This document shows positions 50,821 to 58,586 of a DNA stretch of 64,000 nt, piece by piece. The DNA lies in the NCBI RefSeq assembly GCF_900101905.1, contig NZ_FNAJ01000016.1:62001-126000 (forward strand), given 5' to 3'. The stretch is from Myxococcus virescens. Lineage in GTDB: Bacteria; Myxococcota; Myxococcia; Myxococcales; Myxococcaceae. The notes beneath the pieces are model-generated. The model was given only the letters and a program-made list of their open reading frames with translations, was not told the origin of the DNA and ran no database searches. The translations under genes were made by a program, and so were the position numbers. Position 1 is the first letter of the stretch. Each line of letters begins with the position of its first letter.

Positions 50821-52038
50821 ATGTCCGGCAAGTTCGTGTCACGCAGTCTGGCCCTGCTGGGAATCTGTGGGGGCCTGAGCGCCCTGGGAGGCTGTGGCGG
50901 CGCCGAGCCAGTGCCCGCCACCCTCGAACCAGTGGGTCAGGTGGAAGGCGCCGCCATTGTCGACACCATCACCGAAGGCACCTACGTCATCCGCTCGGTG
51001 ATGACGAACAAGTGCATCGACGTCGCCTCGTCGAGCACGGCGGACGGCGCCAAGGTGCAGCAATGGGATTGCAACGGCACGAATGCGCAGCGCTTCCGCG
51101 TCACGCCCACGTCCGGGGGCTACTTCAGCATCATCAACGTGAACAGCAACAAGGCGCTCGACATCAAGGAGGTGAGCACCGCGCCGAACGCGCGGGTCCA
51201 CCAATGGAGTTATGGCGGCGGAGCGAACCAGCAGTTCCGCTTCGTGAAGGAAGTGGGCAGCGAGTTCAGCATCCGCGCGCGTCACACGGACATGGCCATT
51301 GACGTGTACTGGGGCAACACGGCCAATGGCACGGAGCTGGTGCAGTACCCCTACGAACAGCGCACGAACCAGCGCTGGACGTTCGACCGCATCGACGGGG
51401 GCGGTGGCAACCCCGGCACGGGGCTGGCCGCCATCCTGAGCGAGTCCACGTTCAACGCCATGTTCCCGAACCGGAACCCCTTCTACACGTACAGCAGCCT
51501 CATTGCCGCCGCGAACACCTTCCCGGCCTTCGCCAACACGGGCTCGCTGGAGACGCGCAAGCGCGAGGTGGCGGCCTTCTTCGCCAACACGGCCCATGAG
51601 ACGGGCAACTACGTGTACGTGGAGGAGATCAATCGCGGTGACTACTGCGGCTCATGGGGTCCGCCGGGCTGCTACTGCGTCGCGGGCAAGAAGTACTACG
51701 GACGTGGGCCCATCCAGTTGTCCTGGAACGGCAACTACTGCGCCGCCGGCGCCGCGTTGGGGCTGCCGCTTCACACCAACCCGGACCTGCTGGCCCAGGA
51801 CGCCAACGCCGCGTGGCGCTCCGCCTTCTGGTTCTGGACCACGCAGGCCGGCGCCGGAACCATGTCCGCGCACCGCGCCATGGTCGACGGCCACGGCTTC
51901 GGTGAGACCATCCGCACCATCAATGGCTCGCTGGAATGCAATGGTGGCAACCCGGGCCAGGTGCAGAGCCGCATCAACAACTATCAGCACTTCACCAACA
52001 TGCTCGGCGTGAGCCCTGGCGGCAACCTGGGCTGCTGA
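50821..52038 (+). CDS. Secreted lipoprotein: ricin-type lectin domain plus GH19 chitinase
   Basis: A 405-residue exported enzyme. Residues 1-24 form a lipoprotein signal peptide with lipobox LGGC (Cys25). Residues 45-190 are a beta-trefoil carbohydrate-binding domain with three QxW-like repeats (AQRF, QQF, QRW). A short Gly-rich linker leads to a family 19 glycoside hydrolase (about 202-405). The putative catalytic acid is Glu260 in AHETG, the second acidic residue is Glu268 or Glu269, and the family signature YYGRGPIQLSWNGNY starts at 292. GH19 enzymes cleave chitin, and some relatives cleave peptidoglycan. Either would suit a predatory myxobacterium degrading fungal or bacterial walls at its surface. 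AAGGAG (50808-50813) lies seven bases before the ATG. It appears monocistronic, with a hairpin behind it. Confidence 0.9.
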   Translation: MSGKFVSRSLALLGICGGLSALGGCGGAEPVPATLEPVGQVEGAAIVDTITEGTYVIRSVMTNKCIDVASSSTADGAKVQQWDCNGTNAQRFRVTPTSGGYFSIINVNSNKALDIKEVSTAPNARVHQWSYGGGANQQFRFVKEVGSEFSIRARHTDMAIDVYWGNTANGTELVQYPYEQRTNQRWTFDRIDGGGGNPGTGLAAILSESTFNAMFPNRNPFYTYSSLIAAANTFPAFANTGSLETRKREVAAFFANTAHETGNYVYVEEINRGDYCGSWGPPGCYCVAGKKYYGRGPIQLSWNGNYCAAGAALGLPLHTNPDLLAQDANAAWRSAFWFWTTQAGAGTMSAHRAMVDGHGFGETIRTINGSLECNGGNPGQVQSRINNYQHFTNMLGVSPGGNLGC

Positions 52039-52087
52039 GCCGCGTCACCAAGGTGGGGATGGATCGCACCTCCACCTCACGCCGAAC

Positions 52088-52119
52088 GCCGGGCGGCCTC
52101 CTGCTCCAGGCCGCCCGGC
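52088..52119 (+). terminator. Perfect 11-bp GC hairpin downstream of the chitinase gene
   Basis: GCCGGGCGGCC (52088-52098) and GGCCGCCCGGC (52109-52119) are exact inverted complements around a 10-base loop; one T-A pair can extend the stem. It begins 50 bases after the chitinase stop. It lacks a T-tract, so it may act as a Rho-independent-like stop or an RNA-stabilising stem. Confidence 0.6.
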
Positions 52120-52320
52120 TCCAGCACCTCGCCCCGGCAGCACCCGCGTCCGGCACCGGGCAGCCCCCTGCCCCGTCTCCCGAAGGAACGCGCTGCCGCG
52201 CCTGACGGCGCTCCCCGCGTCGACCGCGCTCCCGGAACGTCCCCCCCGAGCCGCCCTGGGTTGCATCGGACAACGCCCGTATCCGCCCCGAAGAGTGCAA
52301 CTGAGGGATGGGTCTGTCTT

Positions 52321-52336
52321 TACCACCTGGGTGGTA
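52321..52336. promoter_or_regulatory. Palindrome TACCACC-TG-GGTGGTA, candidate operator
   Basis: Seven-base arms match perfectly around a two-base centre. A close variant recurs 251 bases downstream. Position upstream of the sigma/HTH/protease operon suggests a regulator-binding site; the cognate protein is unknown. Confidence 0.4.
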
Positions 52337-52571
52337 TGGGCAACGCGCGCCAGAACTCCTGAACAGTCCGTGTCTCGCGAAGCCCCCGCTCCTCCCCGGC
52401 TGGCAGGGCAGGAGACCACGCAGTGCATCACAACATCAGACACGGAAGCAGGGTGTCTTCGCAGACGCCGAGTCCGCGACGACCTGCGCCGTTGGCAAAC
52501 CTGACTCGCCCAAGCCAACGAATGGAGCCCAGGTGCATTGACTCCACTGTCTGCATTACCGTCCATGAACA

Positions 52572-52587
52572 TACCACCCGGGAGGTA
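52572..52587. promoter_or_regulatory. Second related palindrome, TACCACCCGGGAGGTA
   Basis: It shares TACCACC and the GGTA end with the site at 52321 and is itself palindromic except for one position. A looser half-site, GGGTGGCG, lies at about 52620. It ends 139 bases before the first gene of the operon. Confidence 0.35.
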
Positions 52588-52726
52588 CAGACACGCGGCG
52601 CGCCTGCCAGGAACCATTTGGGTGGCGCAGATGCATGTTTCCGTCGAACTCACCAGTGCGGCTCCGAAGGAGCACATGCGCGCACGTATTGAGCGCGTCC
52701 ACGGAAACTTCCGATGAGGAGTCAGG

Positions 52727-53326
52727 ATGGGAATTCCAACACGAGACGAGGACGTCGCGTTGCATGCGCGCATCCTCCAGCGAGAGTCGGTGGCGAACGT
52801 GGACGCGTTTGCGGTCTTCGTCGACCCCATCATCGCGGCCGTGAAGTACGCCCGAGGATGCACCCACGAAATGGCCCGTGACGCCGCCATCGACGTGTTG
52901 CTCGACTACCTCGAGGCCCCCGAGCGCTTTGACCCGCAGCGAGGTCGCCTGTTCGCCTACCTGGCGCAATCCGCGAAGAACACGGTCACTGACTGGCAGC
53001 GCTCGGCGACGAGGCGCCAGGCGCGCGAAGAAAAATTCGGCCTCCTTTTCGAACTTCTGGGGAGGTCTCCGAAAGACTGTTTGGAGCAATCCGCGGAGGT
53101 GAAGCGCGTCGTGGAACGCATCGAACAATCCGACCTGTCCCAGGTGGACCGCGCGTTCCTCGGACTCATGCTCCAGGGAGAACGGTCGACCCAGCGGTTC
53201 GCCGAGGTGCTCGGCCTGGGCGCGCTCCCCGCAGTCGACATCCAGCGCGAAGTGAAGCGCAACCGTGACCGCATCATGAAGTGGCTGGTGCGCTTTGGAA
53301 GGGAGGTTTTCGGTGACGAATCCTGA
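52727..53326 (+). CDS. ECF-type sigma-factor-like protein, first gene of the HerA operon
   Basis: A 199-residue cytoplasmic protein. Residues about 50-105 resemble sigma region 2 of the divergent ECF factors seen in myxobacteria: an acidic-aromatic stretch LDYLEAPERFDPQRG, then RLFAYLAQSAKNTVTDW and a basic RRQAREEK. Residues about 130-192 could form a region-4 helix-turn-helix (QVDRAFLGLMLQGER, then FAEVLGLG and a basic recognition segment). GAGGAG at 52716-52721 sets the ATG. It overlaps the next gene by 14 bases. It would be expected to drive transcription of its own operon or of stress genes. Both sigma regions are weak matches, so it could instead be a DNA-binding protein derived from a sigma factor. 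Confidence 0.6.
   Translation: MGIPTRDEDVALHARILQRESVANVDAFAVFVDPIIAAVKYARGCTHEMARDAAIDVLLDYLEAPERFDPQRGRLFAYLAQSAKNTVTDWQRSATRRQAREEKFGLLFELLGRSPKDCLEQSAEVKRVVERIEQSDLSQVDRAFLGLMLQGERSTQRFAEVLGLGALPAVDIQREVKRNRDRIMKWLVRFGREVFGDES
53301..53306 (+). promoter_or_regulatory. Ribosome binding site GGGAGG that fixes the GTG start at 53313
   Basis: GGGAGG lies six bases before the GTG at 53313, inside the end of the sigma-like gene. It supports this start over a TTG at 53295, which would include the ribosome binding site inside the gene. Confidence 0.6.
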
Positions 53327-53690
53327 TTGGCTTGAGACTGCGGCCAGGCGGAGCACAGAGAAAGCCTGGATGCTTGGCCATGCGTTCGAGCGTTACCGCG
53401 CGATTGAAGGCATCACCACCACGGACCTCGCGAACGAACTGGGTTGCTCGCTGGAAGCGCTTCACTGGCTGTCCCTCTGCCGACGTCCCGTTGGCGCTTC
53501 TTTTGCCAGGCAGACCATCGCGGTCGCTCAGCGCTTCGCGGTCAACGAGCGGGTCCTGGTCCGAGTGCTTCGACACGTCGAGGTCATCGACGCCCTGACA
53601 TCCGATGACGAAGGCGAGGCGGTGACCGGCGCCCGGCGCATCCAAATCGCGGCCAGGGACCGGATTCGTGACGATGAGGATACTCCATGA
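53313..53690 (+). CDS. Small helix-turn-helix-like protein, possible partner of the downstream protease
   Basis: A 125-residue soluble protein of unknown family. Residues about 28-60 (start of segment ITTTDLANELGCSLEALHW) look like a helix-turn-helix of the lambda-repressor/XRE kind, followed by basic and helical segments and an acidic tail (DRIRDDEDTP). It starts at GTG with a good ribosome binding site inside the preceding gene. Its stop overlaps the next gene's start as ATGA. In many mobile elements and in the Deinococcus DdrO/IrrE pair, a repressor of this type is encoded beside an ImmA/IrrE metalloprotease that cleaves it. The same pairing here is inferred from gene order; the HTH call itself is moderate. 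Confidence 0.5.
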   Translation: MTNPDWLETAARRSTEKAWMLGHAFERYRAIEGITTTDLANELGCSLEALHWLSLCRRPVGASFARQTIAVAQRFAVNERVLVRVLRHVEVIDALTSDDEGEAVTGARRIQIAARDRIRDDEDTP

Positions 53691-54415
53691 TGGGTCGTTG
53701 GCTGGATGAGGCCATGGCCATCAGTGGGCTCCAGGAGTGCACTGCCTATCCGCGCGACCTGGCCGTAGAGGCCCCCTACCAGCTGTCCGTGGAGACGGTG
53801 CCCATCCCCAGGCTCACGACAGCGCACGTGGCGGATTGGACATCGAAGCGGAAGGTTCCACATCCCATCTCCGACACCCACCGGGACATCTACGGGTGCA
53901 TGGTCGCCTGGAAAGGGAGCGCCCTGCTCTTCCACGACACGGGTGACTCGGAGGATGAACAGCGCTTCACCGTGGCACATGAGGTCGCGCACTTCGTGCT
54001 CGACCACGTGATTCCCCGCGAGCGAGCCCTGCGCTACTTCGGAGAAGGAATCCGCCCCGTCCTCGACGGAAAGCGAGACGCCAGCCTGGAGGAAAGACTG
54101 TCTTCGGTTTTCGGGCAGGTCCCACTGGGCGTCCAGGTCAAGCTCATGGACAGGACCCCATCCGGGCACCTTGCCTCCGGAGCCATTGCGGAAGCCGAAC
54201 GGCGTGCCGACCGGCTTGCGCTCGAGTTCCTCGCGCCAGCAGAGCTCGTGCGGCGGATGCTCCGTACCACCCCGGGAGAAGACGGCGTCCTGCGGGTGGC
54301 CAGCCGCTTCGGTCTCCCTGAAGACAAGGCCAGGGGCTATGCCCACGCGCTCATGCGACAGGAGCGCGCCCAGCGATTCTCCATCATCGAATTTCTTGGC
54401 GAAGACAGGAGCTAG
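53687..54415 (+). CDS. ImmA/IrrE-family metallopeptidase
   Basis: A 242-residue cytoplasmic protein with the zinc-protease motif HEVAH (His98, Glu99, His102) in the context RFTVAHEVAHFVLDH, typical of the ImmA/IrrE (DUF955) family. A downstream helix, AEAERRADRLALEFLAP (from about 166), carries the acidic residues that usually supply the third zinc ligand. These proteases cleave a cognate repressor in response to DNA damage or an intruder and so switch on neighbouring genes. Translation is coupled to the small HTH-like gene by an ATGA overlap, and the next gene starts two bases after its stop. It is probably the sensor-switch of the operon. Confidence 0.85.
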   Translation: MMGRWLDEAMAISGLQECTAYPRDLAVEAPYQLSVETVPIPRLTTAHVADWTSKRKVPHPISDTHRDIYGCMVAWKGSALLFHDTGDSEDEQRFTVAHEVAHFVLDHVIPRERALRYFGEGIRPVLDGKRDASLEERLSSVFGQVPLGVQVKLMDRTPSGHLASGAIAEAERRADRLALEFLAPAELVRRMLRTTPGEDGVLRVASRFGLPEDKARGYAHALMRQERAQRFSIIEFLGEDRS

Positions 54416-54417
54416 GC

Positions 54418-55605
54418 ATGGCGGGTGGTTTTCACGCCGAAGACGGAGCGGACCTCGTCGGTGACGACGACTTCTTCGACGCGTTTGGAGAGGATCTGCG
54501 GACGACGCTCAACCTCGACACATGGTCGCAGGGGCTCGACCTGGAGAGCGTCATGGCGCGGTTCCGAAAGGAAATCGCCAGTGCCGTGGACAAGGAGGGC
54601 GCCGTGAAGAAGATCATCCGGCAACAAGTCCTCCCGAAAATCTCCGCGAACGCTCGCGGTGGTGCCAAAGAGGCTGGAGTCTACCGGGCCACGCCCGAAG
54701 AACTGGCCACGGTCCATCAGAGCCTGCTCTTCTCTGGGAAGGTGGAGGCCGTCAACAGCATCTCGACGAGTCACGAGAGCCTGCCAATTGGAATCACCCA
54801 GATTGGAATCGCCGCGGTGGGTTACGGAGGGACGAGCGGAACATTTTCCCAGCGGCTGTTCCGGAAGGAGATGTCGGACCAGCGTTCGAATCCCGTTCAA
54901 GAGGCACTCGCGTGCATCAACCAGCGGATGGACAGGTCGGCCAGTCCTCGCGAGCGGTCGCTTTCCAAACTGGCTCGTCGCGGTATCAAGACCTACGCCG
55001 AACGGGCCGTGCTCGTGGACAAGTCCGAAGCGGAGTGGCGTATCGGGCATGGCAATCCATGCGCTTATGAACTGATCACAGGCTCGGGTTACATGGGCCT
55101 CCTGCGCGAATCCATCCATGTGCTCAGGCGCCTCATCCTCCAGCAGAAGAAGTTCGTGTTCGTTCCGAGCACGCTCGAGGAGCGAGGCATCCTGACCATC
55201 GGTCATGCGCTCCAGGCTGGCGAGTACGTCATCTTCGAAACGCTCGAGCGCTATGGGAAGCGGGTCATCGAGCAATGGAAGTACGGGGACCGCAGCCAGA
55301 ACTTCGCGGCGAGGTTCGTTCAGGAATGCTGCCCCGAGGTCATCTCCGGTGTGTTTCGCGCATCTGAGCGAACCCCTCCCCGCTCATTCTATGCGCATCG
55401 CGACCACGTCCACCTCGCGGCGCGAGTCGCCATGGCGGACAGCATCCTCCGACCCGATCGGGGATTCCCCATGCTGCTCGATGTCGCGGAAGCGTCGTGC
55501 CGGAGCGCCTTCGGTGAGGATGGGTTCATGGGTCTCGTGCATGACGCCTATGCCCAGGCAGGAGCCAACCTCGAGTTCTTCAACGAACACACCAAGAGCC
55601 ATTAG
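54418..55605 (+). CDS. Unrecognised 395-residue protein before HerA; weakly NurA-like
   Basis: I do not recognise this family with certainty. The first 30 residues are acidic. The N-terminal core (about 88-140) contains a strand-turn-strand, VEAVNSISTS then ITQIGIAAVGYGG, placed where NurA nucleases carry their catalytic Asp-Gly-Ser; here the Asp position would be Asn113. The C-terminal third has His-rich YAHRDHVHLA (325-334) and RGFPMLLDVAEASC (348-361), reminiscent of the GYP-x-x-L-x-x-A segment of NurA. It sits 12 bases before the HerA-type ATPase gene, the classic place for a NurA partner. There is no signal peptide or membrane segment. A nuclease or HerA-adaptor role is inference; if the site is truly Asn it may be inactive or use other residues. 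Confidence 0.45.
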   Translation: MAGGFHAEDGADLVGDDDFFDAFGEDLRTTLNLDTWSQGLDLESVMARFRKEIASAVDKEGAVKKIIRQQVLPKISANARGGAKEAGVYRATPEELATVHQSLLFSGKVEAVNSISTSHESLPIGITQIGIAAVGYGGTSGTFSQRLFRKEMSDQRSNPVQEALACINQRMDRSASPRERSLSKLARRGIKTYAERAVLVDKSEAEWRIGHGNPCAYELITGSGYMGLLRESIHVLRRLILQQKKFVFVPSTLEERGILTIGHALQAGEYVIFETLERYGKRVIEQWKYGDRSQNFAARFVQECCPEVISGVFRASERTPPRSFYAHRDHVHLAARVAMADSILRPDRGFPMLLDVAEASCRSAFGEDGFMGLVHDAYAQAGANLEFFNEHTKSH

Positions 55606-55617
55606 GCCAGGGGGACC

Positions 55618-57852
55618 ATGAACATGGCTGACGACGGCAGGGGGCAACGCGCGCCGGGTGCCGGAACTTTCCGGGGGCAACCCGTCGCATCAGGACAGGC
55701 TGTGACCCGGTCGGGTGACGTGTCGGAGGATCCAGGCAATTGGGGCGATCCACCGCCCGGCCACCGCGCGGCGAGGCCCCCCAACGGTCCCACACGGCCC
55801 GGCCCGATGCCGAACATGGGCGTAGGCCGGCCGCCGCCCGGGAAGAATGGACAGCACCGCCCTGTCCCCACGGCGGCAGCCCCCGTCATGAATGGCAAGG
55901 CCCCTGGGCCCGTGGCTCCGCGGGAGCCTGACGGTGCGGTCGTTCGACCGACCCCCACCAAGACGCTGAACGAGCTCGACGAACTCAGGAACCAGGCCCA
56001 TACCGGTCCCCAGGTGGATCCAGAGCTGGCAGCGGCGGTGGGATTCACCCACTTCGACGTCACCTCCAGCCAGGACAACCTCATCACCGTGTTGCTCACG
56101 CGCGAGGATTTGCACCTGCTCGCGTCGCAGACGCTGGTCCGGGTGAGGTCGAGGGAGGACAACCGCGCCTACCTGGGCGTCGTCGTGCGGGGCCCCTTCG
56201 CGGAACCGAACGCGGTGCCCGCCAACTCCACCATGGCCATTGGCGTGGTCACCCACGGCAAGAAGCTGGCGTACACATTCGACTATCACGGGCGCGCGGA
56301 GATTGAGATTGTCGGAGAGGAAGTCGAAGGCACGCTGAAGCCTCCCCGCTTCCGGCCCCGGCCGCAGAGCCCCGTCTTCCTGCTCGACGAGGCGGAGAGC
56401 GCTCGCGTGCTGGGCGTCGGCGGCGACATGTGCCTGGGGCTGGTGGTCGGGTACGAAAAGATGGAGGCCCGGCTCAATCCCCGGGACAAATCCATCCTCC
56501 CACGCCACACGGGCATCATCGGAACCACGGGCGGCGGCAAGTCCACCACGGTGGCCACGCTCATCCACCGAGCCCAAGCGGATGGCATCGCGACCATCGT
56601 CTTCGACGTGGAGGGTGAATACACGCACGTGGACCAGCCCACCGACCATGCCGCCATGCTCGAGGCGCTCAAACGGCGAGGCCAGCGTCCGCAGGGCGTC
56701 AAGGACTTGCACATCCACCACCTCACCGGGCGAGACAGCCTCAATCCGCGGCACCGGAACAAGCACTCGTTCTCGCTCAAGTTCTCCAGCCTGTCTCCGT
56801 ACGCGCTCGCGGAGATTCTCGACATGTCGGACGCACAGCAGGAGCGGTTCCTCAAGGCCTACGACGTCACCAAGCTCTTGCTCGAGGACTTCAACATCTA
56901 CCCGCAGACGGAAGAGGAGCGCCGCCAGGTCCTCGACGTGGACGAATTGTCCACGGGCTTTCCGCACATGACCATCGACCACGTGCTGGACGTGGTCAGC
57001 GCGTACATCTACAGCCTCAGTGACGAAGGCAAATCGGAGACGCGTGGCAGGTCACGCGCCACCCCTCGGAAGCAGGCGTCCCTGCTCGAGGAGAACGACG
57101 ACGCGGAGGCCGACCCGGACGTCACTGCCAAGGCGCCATCGCGCGGACTGATGCTGCGCACCGAGTTCAAGAGCAACTTCGGCCGCGTCATGGCGCGCGT
57201 CATGGCCCAGAGCAGCCGGCACGAAATCAGCTGGAAGGCCCTGGCCAGCAAGCTCCACCGGCTGCGGCGCCTGGGCATCTTCGACGTGGGTCACGAGCAA
57301 GGCGTGGACTATGAGTCCATGCTCACACCCGGGCGCGTTTCCGTCATCGACCTGTCAGACACGGACTCACCGCAGCTCAACAACCTGGTCATCGCAGACA
57401 TCCTGCGAGGCCTCCAGGAGGCGCAGGAGCGACGCTACGAGCGGGCCAACGCGAAGGACCAATCCGTCACGCCGGTCCTCATCATCATCGAAGAGGCCCA
57501 CGAGTTCCTCTCCGCGAACCGCATTGCCCAGATGCCCGTGCTCTTCGAGCAGGTGGCGAAGATCGCCAAGCGGGGCCGCAAGCGCTGGATGGGGCTCGTC
57601 TTCGTCACCCAGCTTCCGCAGCACCTGCCCAACGAGGTGCTGGGCCTCATCAACAACTTCGTCATCCACAAGATCGCCGACAGCTCTGTCATCTCGCGCA
57701 TGCAGAAAACCGCGGGCAGCATCGACGAGAGCCTCTGGAACCGGGTGTCACGGTTGGCCCCCGGTCAGGCACTGGTGTCGTTCAGCAACTTCACCCGGCC
57801 GCTGATGGTCGCGGTGGACCCCGCACCGGTGAAGCGGCTGCTGGTGGAGTGA
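55618..57852 (+). CDS. HerA-family hexameric ATPase / DNA translocase
   Basis: A 744-residue protein. Residues 1-110 are Pro/Gly-rich and probably disordered. A HAS-barrel-like beta region follows (about 125-260), then a HerA/FtsK-type RecA core with Walker A GTTGGGKST (Lys308) and Walker B VLIIIEEAHEF (Glu625, Glu626). Near the end, VFVTQLPQHLPNEVLGLINN is the HerA sensor-like segment. A charged insert lies at about 470-510. HerA rings pump DNA and work with a nuclease (NurA in archaea; Sir2 or other effectors in bacterial defence systems). It is the last gene of the operon, with AGGGGG four bases before the first ATG and a second possible ATG six bases on. The family assignment is firm; the biological role is open. 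Confidence 0.88.
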   Translation: MNMADDGRGQRAPGAGTFRGQPVASGQAVTRSGDVSEDPGNWGDPPPGHRAARPPNGPTRPGPMPNMGVGRPPPGKNGQHRPVPTAAAPVMNGKAPGPVAPREPDGAVVRPTPTKTLNELDELRNQAHTGPQVDPELAAAVGFTHFDVTSSQDNLITVLLTREDLHLLASQTLVRVRSREDNRAYLGVVVRGPFAEPNAVPANSTMAIGVVTHGKKLAYTFDYHGRAEIEIVGEEVEGTLKPPRFRPRPQSPVFLLDEAESARVLGVGGDMCLGLVVGYEKMEARLNPRDKSILPRHTGIIGTTGGGKSTTVATLIHRAQADGIATIVFDVEGEYTHVDQPTDHAAMLEALKRRGQRPQGVKDLHIHHLTGRDSLNPRHRNKHSFSLKFSSLSPYALAEILDMSDAQQERFLKAYDVTKLLLEDFNIYPQTEEERRQVLDVDELSTGFPHMTIDHVLDVVSAYIYSLSDEGKSETRGRSRATPRKQASLLEENDDAEADPDVTAKAPSRGLMLRTEFKSNFGRVMARVMAQSSRHEISWKALASKLHRLRRLGIFDVGHEQGVDYESMLTPGRVSVIDLSDTDSPQLNNLVIADILRGLQEAQERRYERANAKDQSVTPVLIIIEEAHEFLSANRIAQMPVLFEQVAKIAKRGRKRWMGLVFVTQLPQHLPNEVLGLINNFVIHKIADSSVISRMQKTAGSIDESLWNRVSRLAPGQALVSFSNFTRPLMVAVDPAPVKRLLVE

Positions 57853-57934
57853 CACGTGCCTCGCGTTTCATCCTCCTGACACCTTGGGTGCGGGGGGACT
57901 GGACGCGCGGGCCAGCCCTGGCCAGAAAGCGGAC

Positions 57935-58237
57935 ATGAACCGACACATGAAGGCCGCGCTCGCGGTCGTGGCCCCGCTGCTCCTCACGGCTTGCAGCGGA
58001 ACCTCCGACGATGACGGCGATGCCTGCGCACAGGTGCGGGTGTTCGCTCGGCCTGCCTCGGGCGGCGCCGAGTGCCGGAGCTTCGCGACGCCGTGCGACG
58101 TGCCTCAGGGGTACGTCGAATGCTGCGGTGCATTCCATGGCGATTGCGTGTCGCCGGGGACACGCTGCGTGGACGACCCGCTGGATGCCTGCTCGCCTGG
58201 CTCGGGAGCAACGGACTGCCCCGGCATCTGCCAGTGA
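57935..58237 (+). CDS. Small Cys-rich lipoprotein of unknown function
   Basis: A 100-residue protein with a signal peptide and lipobox LLTAC, followed by a Ser/Asp-rich spacer and ten more cysteines spread over about 75 residues. It is probably a disulfide-stabilised domain anchored in the envelope. I chose the ATG at 57935 because the signal peptide begins there; an in-frame upstream start would add 17 polar residues. It lies 82 bases after the HerA gene, on the same strand, but its type suggests it is not part of that operon. No family recognised. Confidence 0.6.
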   Translation: MNRHMKAALAVVAPLLLTACSGTSDDDGDACAQVRVFARPASGGAECRSFATPCDVPQGYVECCGAFHGDCVSPGTRCVDDPLDACSPGSGATDCPGICQ

Positions 58238-58253
58238 CGCCGGGCGCGGGAGA

Positions 58254-58406
58254 CTACGACGTCTTGTTCTTCTCGCCGGAGGACCTCGACGCGTCCTGCC
58301 CCTCCCTCTTCCGGTAGCCCCAGGTGGAGCTCCACATGCCGGGCCCAGTGAAGATCACGGTGATGAGCGTCATCACCGCTGCGCCGATCAGAATCTCGAC
58401 CACCAT
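58254..58406 (-). CDS. Possible 50-residue single-pass membrane protein
   Basis: A short frame encoding MVVEILIGAAVMTLITVIF as one hydrophobic membrane segment, then a Lys/Arg/Ser-rich tail ending GEKNKTS. On the minus strand, GGAGGGGAG lies about ten bases before the ATG. It is convergent with the Cys-rich lipoprotein gene, 16 bases away. The hydrophobic-then-basic layout looks like a real small membrane protein, but there is no homology evidence. Confidence 0.4.
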   Translation of the reverse strand: MVVEILIGAAVMTLITVIFTGPGMWSSTWGYRKREGQDASRSSGEKNKTS

Positions 58407-58586
58407 GCCGCGCACTCCCCTCCGCACGAACTGTCCGTACGGTAATCTCGAAACCCACCGCCGTGCGTCCTCATGCCGTAACGCCCAGCAGTAGGCAATG
58501 CGCGTGAGATTAGGACGTCTCCTAGCGACGCTGCGCCCCGCCTGCCTGCCCGCGCCAGGGCCTCGATGGGGTAGTCTCACGGCCCC

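Larger units (their letters stand above)
52039..52726. other. Gene-free stretch upstream of the five-gene HerA operon
   Basis: Apart from the hairpin at 52088-52119 and the palindromes at 52321 and 52572, I see no gene I can support here. Short open frames have no ribosome binding sites or recognisable products. The long distance and the palindromes suggest it is the control region of the operon that begins at 52727. Confidence 0.5.

Noticed and set aside
52423..52692. Plus-strand open frame of 89 codons upstream of the HerA operon
   Set aside because: No ribosome binding site, low-complexity product, and it contains one of the palindromes.
53295..53312. TTG start for the small HTH-like gene
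   Set aside because: The GTG at 53313 has a well-placed GGGAGG, which the TTG start would bury inside the gene.
58511..58524. Short palindrome TAGGACGTCTCCTA before the phosphodiesterase-type lipoprotein gene
   Set aside because: Five-base arms with no second copy seen; too weak to call an operator.
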